Assembly (NCBI GenBank): GCA_020633075.1
Contig: JACKEI010000003.1
Coordinates: forward strand, 186,001-250,000
Origin: Sandaracinaceae bacterium
GTDB lineage: Bacteria; Myxococcota_A; Polyangia; Polyangiales; Houyiibacteriaceae
Direction of reading: 5' to 3'
DNA length: 64,000 nt
A program made the translations under genes and the position numbers. Below the pieces are notes generated by a model. That model made no database searches. It worked only from the letters and a program-made list of their open reading frames with translations, and was not told where the DNA came from. This document shows positions 49,209 through 57,994 of this stretch, in pieces. Every line of letters begins with the position of its first letter. Within the stretch, counting starts at the first letter, position 1.

Positions 49209-51110
49209 GTGGCTCCGGTGGGCTGGCGTCTTGCGGCGCGCGTCGATGTCGGGCACCTCCGGGTGGTGTCTGGACTTCGCCCCGCTCACCTTCTCGCTCT
49301 CTGCCGCTCTTCACACCCACACGCGGCCGCGTGGGTCAGCCTCGCGGTCGCGCTGTGCGTGGCCTGCGGGTCTGCGGACGACGCGGCGGGCACGTCGCCC
49401 GCCGAGCGCGAGCGTCCGGCGCGCCTCCCGGAGCCGGAGACCACGGCGAGCAACGCGGGCGGCCAAGGTCCCAGCGCGGCGGACGCACGGGGAGCCGGCG
49501 CTGCTCCGGCGGCGGCCCTCTTGCCTCCGCCCGCGGCGTCGCTGCAGGCGGTGGGTCCCTACCAAGCAGACGTCGGTCGCGACTGCGACGGCTGGCCGCG
49601 CCTGGCGTTGACGACGCCAGCGGACGCGTGCGTCGGCATCGTCACGCACGCGTCGCACCCCGCCATCGCGGCCGCGGGCCCGCGCTTCCGTCCGCGCTCC
49701 ATGGTGCAGGACCCGGAGCGCGACGACGTCTTCTGGGTGCTGGATGCGGGCGCTCAGCGTGACCACGCCGGGCGCGTGTTTCGGCTGCGGCTCCCCGCGC
49801 AGCCGGGCCAGGAGCCGCTGCTGCAGCTGGTGATGGCGCGCCTCAACCGCCCGCACGGGAGCCGCATTGGTCCAGACAGGAAGGTGTACGTGGGCGAGGT
49901 GGACGGAGTGTTCCGCTTCGACCCCCGAGCGGTGAACCGCGCCCTCGACGCGCCCGCCCTGCTGGCCACAGCGCCGAGCGCCCGCCCTCTCGTGCAGGTC
50001 GCTCGCGAGCCGGTCGTGGCGGGGTTGGCGACCCAGCTGCGCCGCGAGGACCGCATTCGCTACCACCCGATGAGCTCGTTCGTGTTCACACCCACGTGGG
50101 ACCTGGTGCTCAACCGCGGTTCGTCCACCGACCGCTGCCTGGAGTCCCTGCCCGCGGCGCGCTGCGAAGACGAGGCGGACGACCTCGCGGGGCTGGTGCT
50201 GTATCGCCACTTGGGGGAAGGGCGCTTTGCCGCCACTGGAGAGATGCTCGCGCGCGGGCTGCGCAACTCGGTGGCGCTGGTGGCGCACGCGAGCGGGACC
50301 GTGTTGCAGGGCGAGAACGGCGTGGACTTCGCCGAGGCCGACCGTCCGCACGAGGAGCTGAACGTCATCCGCGCCGGCGCGCACTACGGCTGGCCCTACT
50401 GCTACGACGAGCGCGGCCGTGACCCGTCATGGGCGCACTCGGACTTTCTCTGCGACCCCGCGCAGAACCCCGGCTACCAGCCGCCCCTCCTGCTCCTGCC
50501 GCCGCACGGGGCGCCTCTCGGCATGGCCTACTACGACCACGAGCGCTTCGCCTGGCTGCGCGGCAGCCTGTTGATCGCGCTGCACGGCTACCGGGCGACA
50601 GGGCATCGTGTGCTCGTCTTTCCGGCGGATGCGCGCGGCCTCCCCACGGGGCGCGAGCCCAGCGGCGAGCTGGTGGGGGGCTGGGAGGCGAGCGACCTCG
50701 GCCCCAAGGGCGCTCCGGTGGAGCTGCTGGTCGCCCGCGACGGGGCCATCTGGCTGGTGGAAGACAAGAATGGGACCGTCCTGCGTGTCGGGTCCGAGCG
50801 CTACGCCGCGCCGCGCGCGCCGGACACACGGGCCACCGGCGAGCCGACCGAGGGCGCGCTGGATCCGGAGTTCGCAGCGCTCCAGGCGGCCGTCTTCGCG
50901 CCCCGCTGCGGCTCGTGCCACGGGTTCTTCAACGAGCCGGCGCCAGCCGCTGCAGCCGCTCTGCGACGCGAGGGGTGGTTGGCCGTCGAGGGGGGCCGCA
51001 CGGCCCTCGAGCGGCGCGTCTCGCGGCAGCACGAGCGGCCCATGCCGCCTGCCGAGCCCCTCCCACCGGCCGAGCTCGCGCGCGTGCTGGCTTGGCTCTC
51101 GGCACGCTGA
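49209..51110 (+). CDS. PQQ-dependent sugar-dehydrogenase-like lipoprotein with C-terminal heme-c site
   Basis: About 633 residues. The N-terminus has a lipoprotein-like signal (WVSLAVALCVACGSADD). Residues about 115-530 resemble the six-bladed propeller of soluble glucose/sorbosone dehydrogenases (RLNRPHGSRIGPDRKVYVGE, GENGVDFAEADRPHEELNVI, HYGWPYCYDE, LVEDKNGTVLRVG). The C-terminal about 75 residues contain CGSCHG, a c-type heme motif, and a possible distal Met in HERPMPPAEPL, like a mini cytochrome domain that could pass electrons from the propeller. The GTG at 49209 gives a long n-region; GTGs at 49263 or 49266 would give a better lipoprotein signal. No PQQ synthesis genes nearby. Single gene flanked by lipA and a convergent PilZ-like gene. 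Confidence 0.78.
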   Translation: MAPVGWRLAARVDVGHLRVVSGLRPAHLLALCRSSHPHAAAWVSLAVALCVACGSADDAAGTSPAERERPARLPEPETTASNAGGQGPSAADARGAGAAPAAALLPPPAASLQAVGPYQADVGRDCDGWPRLALTTPADACVGIVTHASHPAIAAAGPRFRPRSMVQDPERDDVFWVLDAGAQRDHAGRVFRLRLPAQPGQEPLLQLVMARLNRPHGSRIGPDRKVYVGEVDGVFRFDPRAVNRALDAPALLATAPSARPLVQVAREPVVAGLATQLRREDRIRYHPMSSFVFTPTWDLVLNRGSSTDRCLESLPAARCEDEADDLAGLVLYRHLGEGRFAATGEMLARGLRNSVALVAHASGTVLQGENGVDFAEADRPHEELNVIRAGAHYGWPYCYDERGRDPSWAHSDFLCDPAQNPGYQPPLLLLPPHGAPLGMAYYDHERFAWLRGSLLIALHGYRATGHRVLVFPADARGLPTGREPSGELVGGWEASDLGPKGAPVELLVARDGAIWLVEDKNGTVLRVGSERYAAPRAPDTRATGEPTEGALDPEFAALQAAVFAPRCGSCHGFFNEPAPAAAAALRREGWLAVEGGRTALERRVSRQHERPMPPAEPLPPAELARVLAWLSAR

Positions 51111-51197
51111 GGGCGCCTGTCCCGTCGCGCGCGCCCACGCCCGTCCACGCGCGCTCCGCCTTCCCGAGAGGCGCCAAGGTCGCGGACCCGCGGGCTG

Positions 51198-51563
51198 CTA
51201 GGCGTCGCAGACGCGCGACCACTCTTTCAGGATCGCCTCTTCGATGAGGTCCTCGTCGTCGGCCGTCAGGCCGTGGAAGCGCAGCTCCATGTCGACGTCA
51301 CCCGCGCCGGCGTCCACGAAGTGGCTGACATGTCCCCACACTTCGAGCGGCTCTGCGCACGACGGGAGCGCGAGCCGCACGTGCACGCGGCGCGTCGGAC
51401 GCGTCCACGGTTGGCCCGTGAGCAGCGCCCCGCGCGACGTCAGGTCGCGCACCGCGTACTCGCCCACCTTGTCCCCCTCGCTGCCGAAGAGCAGCGCGCT
51501 CCCCCCGAGGTCCACGTGGTCCTCGTCGCGCGACGCCCACTTCGGTGACTTCATCTGTGCCAT
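51198..51563 (-). CDS. PilZ-like domain protein
   Basis: A 121-residue single-domain protein. The DLTSRGALL segment fits the (D/N)x(S/T)xxG motif of PilZ c-di-GMP receptors, and the following beta strands (RVHVRLALPS, LEVWGHVSHFVDA, DVDMELRFHGLTADDEDLIE) match the fold, including the C-terminal helix. The N-terminal RxxxR motif is not clear (only KWASR), so it may be a PilZ that binds c-di-GMP weakly or not at all. Divergent from the CBS-domain gene across a region with a good palindrome. Confidence 0.65.
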   Translation of the reverse strand: MAQMKSPKWASRDEDHVDLGGSALLFGSEGDKVGEYAVRDLTSRGALLTGQPWTRPTRRVHVRLALPSCAEPLEVWGHVSHFVDAGAGDVDMELRFHGLTADDEDLIEEAILKEWSRVCDA

Positions 51564-51632
51564 GTGCTGCTCCGTCTCGGAAAGAGTTGGTCTAGTGCAA
51601 GCTGGGGGGCCCCTTTCGCCCTCGAGAATATA

Positions 51633-51648
51633 GTGATAGGTTTATCAC
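51633..51648. promoter_or_regulatory. Operator-like palindrome GTGATA-4-TATCAC
   Basis: GTGATA (51633-51638) and TATCAC (51643-51648) form a perfect inverted repeat with a 4-base spacer, in the most AT-rich part of the 136-base region between the divergent PilZ-like and CBS genes. A dimeric repressor or activator could act on both genes from here. The flanks (AATATA, 51627-51632) could also form part of a -10 region. Confidence 0.6.
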
Positions 51649-51699
51649 CTCCGAGCGAGCGATGCACATCTCATCGCGGATTCCGGAGCGGGGGTTGCC

Positions 51700-52143
51700 A
51701 TGAAGCGAACAATCAGAGAGGTACTCGAAAAGAAGGGCCGGCACGTGCATTCCGTCGACATCGCGGCGACGGCGATGGACGCCATCACCATCATGAACCA
51801 GCACCACATCGGGTCCGTGCTGGTGTGCGATGGCGGGGCGTGGGTGGGCATCTTCACGGAGCGTGACGTGCTCACGCGCATCGTCGCGCCGCGGCGCGAT
51901 CCCGACGACACGCGGGTGCGTGACGTCATGACGCCGGAGCTGTTCACGCTGTCGGAGGAGCACGTGCTGACCGACGCGATGGACGCGATGACGAACCGGC
52001 GTTGCCGCCACGTTCCCATCGTCACGCGTGGCAGGCTCGTGGGCATGCTCTCCATCGGAGACGTGAACAAGGCGCTGCACGCCCACTTGGCCAGCGAGCT
52101 GCACGAGCTCGAGAGCTACATCGCCAGCCCCTACGTGGCCTAG
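51700..52143 (+). CDS. CBS-pair domain protein
   Basis: A 147-residue protein made of two CBS motifs (about 8-62 and 72-128) in a Bateman module: VHSVDIAATAMDAITIMNQH, GSVLVCDGGAWVGIFTERDVL, VMTPELFTLSEEHV, HVPIVTRGRLVGMLSIGDV. These modules bind adenine nucleotides and report energy state to partner proteins. A short helical tail (SELHELESYI) could dimerise. Free-standing CBS proteins of this length often modulate other enzymes; the partner is unknown. It is divergent from the PilZ-like gene and followed by a stem-loop. Confidence 0.9.
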   Translation: MKRTIREVLEKKGRHVHSVDIAATAMDAITIMNQHHIGSVLVCDGGAWVGIFTERDVLTRIVAPRRDPDDTRVRDVMTPELFTLSEEHVLTDAMDAMTNRRCRHVPIVTRGRLVGMLSIGDVNKALHAHLASELHELESYIASPYVA

Positions 52144-52163
52144 CAGGCTGGGGGCAGGGCGCT

Positions 52164-52187
52164 CGTTCCCGGGTGGGGCCGGGAGCG
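52164..52187 (+). terminator. Stem-loop after the CBS gene
   Basis: CGTTCCCGG (52164-52172) pairs with CCGGGAGCG (52179-52187), nine pairs including one G-T, with a 6-base loop, 20 bases after the stop. No T-tract follows. Confidence 0.4.
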
Positions 52188-52242
52188 GTGGGATCTGCCC
52201 AAATCGAGTAGCCAGGTCCGCGCGCGGCTGGTACCAAGCGGG

Positions 52243-52854
52243 ATGCGAAACCGTCTCTTGATCTTGGTGGCTCTGCTCGCGTCGATGAGCGGAGCGTGTG
52301 CAACCGAGGAAACACCGCGCGTCGGGCCGACTGGTGAAGCGACGTCTCCTGTCGCCCAGGCGACACCGCCCGGGGCGCCTGGGCCTGAGGCGGCGCCCGC
52401 GGCGCCATCCGTCGCGCCCGCGGATCCCGGAGCTGCACCGGCTGCGCCCGGGCAGGCGGACCCCAGCGTGGCCGTGCCCGCGCCGGCCCAGCGCAGCATG
52501 GAAGAAGTCGGCGCCGCCATCGAGGGCGCCATCGCCGCGGCTGCTGCGGTCCCCACCAACGGGGAGGACCTGTGCGGTGTCTCGTACCGTGGCCTGCAAG
52601 CCATGCTCACGTCACTGGCGCAGGCGATGCCCGACCAGCCGACCAACCCGCTGCCGCAGCGCGATCGCTTCCTCGAGGTGTGTCGCGAGATGCCCCGCGA
52701 GGTGCAGCAGTGCCTGGTGGTGAGCTACGCGATGGAGCACCAAGAGCAGTGCCAGGCGGCAAGCGAGAACCTCGACCCGGCCGTGCGCGCGCGCCTCGAC
52801 GCAATGATGAACTCAGGCGCCCCCACTGCCCCAGCGGCACCGGCGGCTCCCTGA
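52243..52854 (+). CDS. Pro/Ala-rich lipoprotein of unknown function
   Basis: A 203-residue lipoprotein with lipobox Cys19 (MSGAC). A Pro/Ala/Gly-rich, likely unfolded, segment (about 25-85) is followed by a helical domain (about 90-185) with four Cys (DLCGVSYRGLQAML, FLEVCREMPREVQQCLVVSY, EQCQAA) that can form two disulfides. No family recognised. The last residues are again Ala/Pro repeats. It is convergent with the diguanylate cyclase gene. Confidence 0.72.
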   Translation: MRNRLLILVALLASMSGACATEETPRVGPTGEATSPVAQATPPGAPGPEAAPAAPSVAPADPGAAPAAPGQADPSVAVPAPAQRSMEEVGAAIEGAIAAAAAVPTNGEDLCGVSYRGLQAMLTSLAQAMPDQPTNPLPQRDRFLEVCREMPREVQQCLVVSYAMEHQEQCQAASENLDPAVRARLDAMMNSGAPTAPAAPAAP

Positions 52855-52885
52855 CGGGCTGACGCTCGTCGGCGCCGGGCGCGCT

Positions 52886-54985
52886 TCAGGCCGCGACGAC
52901 CTGGTTGCGGCCGCCGTGCTTCGCGGCGTAGAGGGCCTTGTCCGTCACGTCGAAGAGCCCCTCGGGCGTCTTGGCGTGCGTGGGGAAGGTCGCCACGCCC
53001 AGTGACGCGCGCACCTGCAGCTTGCCGTTCTCCGTCTGGAACACGGTCTCGCCCAGCTCCTCGCGCACGCGCTCGGCCAGCAGGATGGCGCCTTCGGTGT
53101 CGGTCTCCTCGCAGAGCACGCAGAACTCCTCGCCGCCGAAGCGGGCCACGAGGTCGGTCTCGCGCTTCACCCGCATGAGGATCTGCCCGAGCTCGCGGAT
53201 GACGACGTCGCCGGTCGCGTGGCCGTAGGTGTCGTTGACGCTCTTGAAGTGGTCGATGTCCGTGACGATCAGCGAGAGCTTGCGCCCGAAGCGCTCGGCC
53301 GAGCGCACGCGCCGCTCGAGCTCGTCCAGGAACGAGCGCTTGTTGAGGCAGCCCGTGAGCCCGTCCGTGGTGGCCATCTCTTCGAGGCGGGCGACCGCCT
53401 TGGCGTTGCTCAGCGACACCGCGAGCTGGTTGGCCAGCACCTGCAGCGCGGGCCGCACGGAGTCTCCGAAGGCGTCACGGCGGCGCGCCGCCAGGGCCAG
53501 CGTGCCGATGGCGTCCTCGCGCACGATCAGCGGGAGGATGAGCAGCGAGTCCATGCCACGTAGGTTCTCGCGCCGCGTGTAGACCGTCTGCTGTCGCGGG
53601 TCGAAGTCGCCTCGGTAGGGGAGGTAGTGGTGGTTCTTCACCGCCATGGCGGTGAGGGAGTTGTTGTCGCGGAAGTTCAGGCCCTGGAACTCGTCCGCGT
53701 GCACGCCGACCGCCTTGCGCACCGAGTGGCGCTTGCTGTCGGCGTCGTACAGCGTGATCGCCGCGAAGTCGTAGGGCGCGATCTGCTGCGAGGCCTCGAG
53801 CCCGGCGTCGATCACGGCGGCTTCGTTGAGGGCGGCGCCCAGCATCTGTGAGGCGCTGAAGAGGATGCTCTGCTCGCGCTTGCCGCGCTCCAGCTGCACG
53901 AACACCCGCTCGTTCTCGAGGGCGCGCAGCACCTGCCGGATCGCGGTCTCGAAGATCTCCTCCTCGCGTGCGCTGAAGGGCCTGTCTGCCAGCCGGTCGC
54001 CGCACAGCACGCCACGCACCTGGTCGCCCTCGCGCACCGGCACCCCGATGAACGCCTGGATGGGCGCGCCGTCGGCGTAATACGGGAGGCCCTTGTAGTT
54101 GGGGCGGATGTGCTCGAGGTTCGTCGTGGTCTGGCGTCGCACCACCGCGCCCAGCGCGCCCTCGCCAGCCGCAAAGGGCCCCTCGGCGATCTCGTCGGCG
54201 TTGGTCACCAGCTCCACGATGCGCAGCCGCTCGCCGCGCTCATCCAACATCAGCAGGACGCAGGTGTGCAGGTCCAGGCTGCGGTGCAGCAGGTGCAGCA
54301 CGTGATAGAGCGCGTGGTGCACCTCCTCCACCGAGCTCTGGAAGAGGCGCTCTTCGTCGTGGGCCCGACCGCTGGCGGGGGCCACCAGGCGGAACATGCG
54401 CGACTCCTCGCGCACCTTGGCCTTGTCCTCGTCCAGCGCCTTGATGCTGTGCTTGCGCACCCGCGCGATCTCCACGCGGGTGAACATCATGTTGAGCACG
54501 CCGAAGAAGACGATGAACACGCCGTGCAGCGCGAAGGGCCGCGCGCTGGTGTGTTCCTCGGTCATGAACCAGATGGGGGCCTCGATGGCCAGCGCGAGCG
54601 CGACCAGCACGTGCCCCATGGGCTTCCGGGCGAACGACGCCAGGAACGCGACGACGATGTAGATCACGGGATAGAGCGGGCCCTCGAGGCCGCCCATGAG
54701 CTGGACCAGCGCGTGACTCGCGACCAGCAAGAGGACGCCGAGCTCGAGGTCCAGCCGCGCCCCACGGCCTTCGGTCTCGATGGCCTGCGCGCGCAAGGCC
54801 ACGCGGTGCCCGAAGAGCGCGAGCCAGAGCAGTGACGCGGCGGCGTGCTCGAGGCCCAGAGACGACGGACCGCCTTGGAACGCCCCGAGCCACACGACGC
54901 TAGCGAGCGCGAGCGCGGCGAGCAGCACGGCGCTCGCACGGACCGTGCGCCGGAGGGAGAGCGCTGCCGTCACCATGCTCGACAT
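52886..54985 (-). CDS. Membrane GAF-GGDEF diguanylate cyclase
   Basis: A 699-residue protein. Five or six membrane helices at the N-terminus (about 8-165) are followed by a helical linker, two GAF domains (about 205-365 and 375-520; NLEHIRPNYKGLPYYADGAP and MDSLLILPLIVREDAIGTLAL) and a C-terminal GGDEF domain (about 535-699). The active site is RFGGEEF with DIDHFKSVNDTYGH, and RETD five residues earlier is a correctly placed inhibitory site. It should make c-di-GMP in response to ligands bound by the GAFs or the membrane part. ATG at 54985 is chosen; the 13 residues above it are not conserved in character. Confidence 0.93.
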   Translation of the reverse strand: MSSMVTAALSLRRTVRASAVLLAALALASVVWLGAFQGGPSSLGLEHAAASLLWLALFGHRVALRAQAIETEGRGARLDLELGVLLLVASHALVQLMGGLEGPLYPVIYIVVAFLASFARKPMGHVLVALALAIEAPIWFMTEEHTSARPFALHGVFIVFFGVLNMMFTRVEIARVRKHSIKALDEDKAKVREESRMFRLVAPASGRAHDEERLFQSSVEEVHHALYHVLHLLHRSLDLHTCVLLMLDERGERLRIVELVTNADEIAEGPFAAGEGALGAVVRRQTTTNLEHIRPNYKGLPYYADGAPIQAFIGVPVREGDQVRGVLCGDRLADRPFSAREEEIFETAIRQVLRALENERVFVQLERGKREQSILFSASQMLGAALNEAAVIDAGLEASQQIAPYDFAAITLYDADSKRHSVRKAVGVHADEFQGLNFRDNNSLTAMAVKNHHYLPYRGDFDPRQQTVYTRRENLRGMDSLLILPLIVREDAIGTLALAARRRDAFGDSVRPALQVLANQLAVSLSNAKAVARLEEMATTDGLTGCLNKRSFLDELERRVRSAERFGRKLSLIVTDIDHFKSVNDTYGHATGDVVIRELGQILMRVKRETDLVARFGGEEFCVLCEETDTEGAILLAERVREELGETVFQTENGKLQVRASLGVATFPTHAKTPEGLFDVTDKALYAAKHGGRNQVVAA

Positions 54986-55048
54986 CAGAGGGCGGTGGTA
55001 CGTCGGCGCCCCCCGCCCTGGCAAGAAAGCGGCGGGCGCCCGCTCGGC

Positions 55049-55519
55049 TCAGCGCGGCAGCAGGGGCAGCAGCTCGAGGCGGCGAGCGTCGCGCGCGTCG
55101 ATCTCCTCGGCCGGCGTCCACGAGGAGTCGGCCTCCAGCCGGTAGGAGCCCTCGAACGCGGCAGGGGCGCGGGTCCCCCAGTCGTCCGGCGAGAGCATGG
55201 AGAAGAACAGCTCCCCCTGGGCGTCGCGGTACAGGTGGTAGGTCTGGCCCGGTCGGCGACGGAAGGGGCAGCGCGCCTGGGTCAGCCGCAGGTCACGCTC
55301 GGCGTCGCTCAGCACCGCCTCGGCCTGGGCTCGCAGCGCACGCATCTGCTCGGCGATGAGCTCGAGTCGTCGGGTGGTCACGGCGCTCACCAGCGCGCTC
55401 GAAGACTCCACGCGCGCGGCGAGGTCTTCCATGTGGAAGGCGGGCGCGAGCCGGCTGACCGGGTAGGGGGAGGCGGCCTCGCGACCTCGGTGGCGTTCGT
55501 CGTCGCCCGCGTCGCTCAT
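55049..55519 (-). CDS. DUF2452-family protein
   Basis: A 156-residue soluble protein. The sequence from SPYPVSRLAPAF through a helical middle (RLELIAEQMRALRAQAEAVL) to CPFRRRPGQTYHLYRDAQG, FFSMLSPDDWG and FEGSYRLEADSSWTP is what I associate with DUF2452, a conserved family without known function. It lies 63 bases upstream of the GAF-GGDEF start on the same strand and may be co-transcribed with it. ATG at 55519 (MSDAGDDERHR) is preferred to 55555. Confidence 0.78.
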   Translation of the reverse strand: MSDAGDDERHRGREAASPYPVSRLAPAFHMEDLAARVESSSALVSAVTTRRLELIAEQMRALRAQAEAVLSDAERDLRLTQARCPFRRRPGQTYHLYRDAQGELFFSMLSPDDWGTRAPAAFEGSYRLEADSSWTPAEEIDARDARRLELLPLLPR

Positions 55520-55593
55520 GGGGAGAGACGTAGCCCGAGCGCGGCCAGTGCGCAAAAAGTGGCGCTCCCGCGGTGTGGGGGCACACTCGGCCC

Positions 55594-56013
55594 ATGTCCT
55601 CCGCAGACGACGACGCGCTCGACACCGAGCCCGACGATGCCCCCGCTGAAGCGACCCGCACCCAGGGCGGGTCTGGCTCGCGGCGGGCTGCCGTGGACTC
55701 CCGGCCGCCGACGGACATCGTGCTCGATCTGCGTCAGAGCCTCACGTGGCTGCTGCCCTTCGGCATGCTCGTGTGCGCCATCGTGGCGGTGCCGCTGCGC
55801 ATCCTCGCGGAGGAGGGCCTGCCCCGCTACCGCGCGCTCCAAGCCGAGCAGGTGGACCTCGACGCGCAGAACGAGCGCATGCGCCGTGAGGTCAGAGACC
55901 TGCAGCGCGAAGTAGAGGCCCTGCGCACCGATCCAGGCGCCATCGAGCGCATCGCCCGCGACGAGCTCGGCATGGTGCGCCCCGGCGAGGTCATCTTCCA
56001 GTTCAGCGAGTAG
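55594..56013 (+). CDS. FtsB/DivIC-family septum protein
   Basis: A 139-residue protein: a disordered cytoplasmic N-terminus (about 1-48), one membrane helix (about 53-75, LLPFGMLVCAIVAVPLRIL), a coiled coil (ALQAEQVDLDAQNERMRREV, about 80-110) and the conserved family end RIARDELGMVRPGEVIFQF. FtsB/DivIC links FtsL and FtsQ in the divisome. The N-terminal extension is longer than usual. Overlaps the end of the convergent DUF2723 gene by 11 bases. Confidence 0.86.
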   Translation: MSSADDDALDTEPDDAPAEATRTQGGSGSRRAAVDSRPPTDIVLDLRQSLTWLLPFGMLVCAIVAVPLRILAEEGLPRYRALQAEQVDLDAQNERMRREVRDLQREVEALRTDPGAIERIARDELGMVRPGEVIFQFSE

Positions 56014-57892
56014 CTGCGGAGGAGCCCGCGCCCATCTGCGCGAAGAGCGCCTCCAGCAACGCGCGGTCGACGGGGCCGGTCTCGTCCGGCACGGTCAGGG
56101 CCGCCCACAGGGCGCGCGCGATGGCTTCCTCCGGAGCCCACTGCAGGACCTGGCCAATCGCCACGCGAGCGCCCTCGCGGTCCCCCACCGCCGCCAGGAA
56201 CAAGCCGTCGTGGAAGCGACGGTACAGGACTTGGGCCCGCGTCTCGGGGTCCAGGGTGGGGCCCGCCGCAGCCAGGATGCGCGCCCACGTCTCTTGCTGC
56301 GCGACGCGACCCTCCTGGATGTCCGTGTCCGTGGCGCCCCCGGGCAGGACCCGCGCGTAGAGTCCCTCGGGCGCGAGCGTCTCGTACAGCCCGAGGGGTA
56401 CCCGTCCGTCGAGCTCGATGAAGAGAGGGCGCTCGGCGGCGAGCGACTGCAGATCGGGCTCGCGCAGGTTGCCCGTGAGCTCGATGCCCGCAAAGAGCTG
56501 CCGCAGCTCCGGCGCCTCCGCCAGCAGGCGCGCCGGCAGCCCCGGGTAGTGCAGGAGCGGCATCGGGACGAAGGTCACGTCGGGCCGCAGGCGCTCTTCT
56601 CCCTGGGTGCCCATGACGCGAAACACGGTCTGCGGCGCGTACAGCAACACCACCGCTCCGGTCGGCAGCTCGCGCACCAGCGCGTCGTCGAAGCGGTCGG
56701 CCACGGCGAAGCGCGCGAGCGAGGCCTCGTGCTGATGGAGCGGGATCTGCAGCAGGGTGGCGCCGGTGATGGCCGCGACCAGCAGCAAGGCGGCGCGCGG
56801 CCAGCGCTGCTCGAGCAGCCCCACCAGCACGCCGACCCCTGCCGCAGCGAGGATCCCGAGGGCCATGAACGCGGGCAGCAGGTAGCCCAGCGCGTCGGGG
56901 TTGCTCCGGACGAAGCCCAGCCAGGCCCGCCCGGCGACGAACACGAGCGTCACCAGCCCCAGGAGCGCGCCCACACGCCGGGTCTTGTCGTAGCGCATCA
57001 GCACGTAGAAGCCGAGCAGGGCAGCGCACAGGCCGATGGTGTGCAGGTCCAGGAGGAACTGCATGATCACGTCGGCGAAGCGCTCTCCGAGCGGCAGCGG
57101 CACGCCGTCGCCCTGGTTGCCTTGGAAGGTCTGCGCGGAGACCACCCAATAGAACCGTCCGAGCGACGTGGGCTCGCCGAGGGAGACCAAGGGCTCCCGC
57201 CACGCGCGCAGCGGCAGGTACGCGTAGAGCATGAGGCCGCTCAGCACCAGCGCGGCCGCGTGCATCAGGGGCCGCGGGCCGCGGGCGGCGAAGACACGGG
57301 CCAGGCTGGGCGCGAGCGCGGGCAGCAGCAAGAGCGCCAGGAAGTGGTGATTGGCGAGCGCCAGCCCGAGGGCCAGCGCGGCGACCCGCACGGCGTGGGA
57401 GTCACGGAGGGGAAAACGCGACTCCACGAAGAGGGCGCGCTCGAGGATCAGCGCGGAGAGGGCCGCCTCCAGGGCGTACACCTCGGGCCGGACACACTGA
57501 AACCACCACGAGAAGGTGAGGGACGTGTAGAGCGCCGCAGCCAGCGCGAGCCCGTCCGAGGTGGCCGCCCGCAGGCCGAGGGCGTCCAGGGTGTGGCGCG
57601 CGGCGCGCTGCATGAGCGCCGCGGCCAGCGCCCCGCACAGCCCGCACACGAGCGCGACCCGATAGGCGAGTGGTCCGAAGGGCAGCAGCCGCGCGAGGCT
57701 CAGCGTCAGACCGGCCAGCGGGTGCCCGGGGGGGTGCGAGATGCCGAGATCCGACGCCACCCCGACGAACTCTCCCGTGTCCAGCCAGTGGGCGACGCCG
57801 GAGCTCGTGCCCACGAACACGGCGAGCGGCACGGTGCCGGCCGCCAGCGTGGCGACCCAGCGGGGGAGGGGAGCTCGCATCGGCGCGATCAT
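56003..57892 (-). CDS. DUF2723 membrane protein (O-mannosyltransferase-like)
   Basis: A 629-residue polytopic membrane protein. The N-terminal third carries the DUF2723 pattern (AHWLDTGEFVGVASDLGISH, PPGHPLAGLTLSLARLLPFG, SWWFQCVRPEVYALEAALSA), with the DxGE acidic pair and PPGHP motif also seen in GT-C glycosyltransferases. About ten helices follow and a soluble C-terminal region (about 395-629) with helical repeats. Members are related to protein O-mannosyl- or glycolipid transferases and use a polyprenyl-linked sugar donor. Substrate unknown. Convergent with the FtsB-like gene. A second ATG at 57880 is possible. Confidence 0.88.
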   Translation of the reverse strand: MIAPMRAPLPRWVATLAAGTVPLAVFVGTSSGVAHWLDTGEFVGVASDLGISHPPGHPLAGLTLSLARLLPFGPLAYRVALVCGLCGALAAALMQRAARHTLDALGLRAATSDGLALAAALYTSLTFSWWFQCVRPEVYALEAALSALILERALFVESRFPLRDSHAVRVAALALGLALANHHFLALLLLPALAPSLARVFAARGPRPLMHAAALVLSGLMLYAYLPLRAWREPLVSLGEPTSLGRFYWVVSAQTFQGNQGDGVPLPLGERFADVIMQFLLDLHTIGLCAALLGFYVLMRYDKTRRVGALLGLVTLVFVAGRAWLGFVRSNPDALGYLLPAFMALGILAAAGVGVLVGLLEQRWPRAALLLVAAITGATLLQIPLHQHEASLARFAVADRFDDALVRELPTGAVVLLYAPQTVFRVMGTQGEERLRPDVTFVPMPLLHYPGLPARLLAEAPELRQLFAGIELTGNLREPDLQSLAAERPLFIELDGRVPLGLYETLAPEGLYARVLPGGATDTDIQEGRVAQQETWARILAAAGPTLDPETRAQVLYRRFHDGLFLAAVGDREGARVAIGQVLQWAPEEAIARALWAALTVPDETGPVDRALLEALFAQMGAGSSAATR

Positions 57893-57994
57893 GGTCCGGC
57901 GGAGGCGACGGGGTCAATCGTCGGGTGTGACGAGCCGTCGCAGTCGCAGGGGCCACGGGCTCGCGCGAGTCGATTCCACGAAGTAGGCTCCCAC

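Noticed and set aside
56210..57990. Long plus-strand open frame antisense to the DUF2723 gene
   Set aside because: Gln/Arg/Gly/His-rich shadow translation. Only its last part, from the GTG at 57995, is a real gene (SUI1/YciH).
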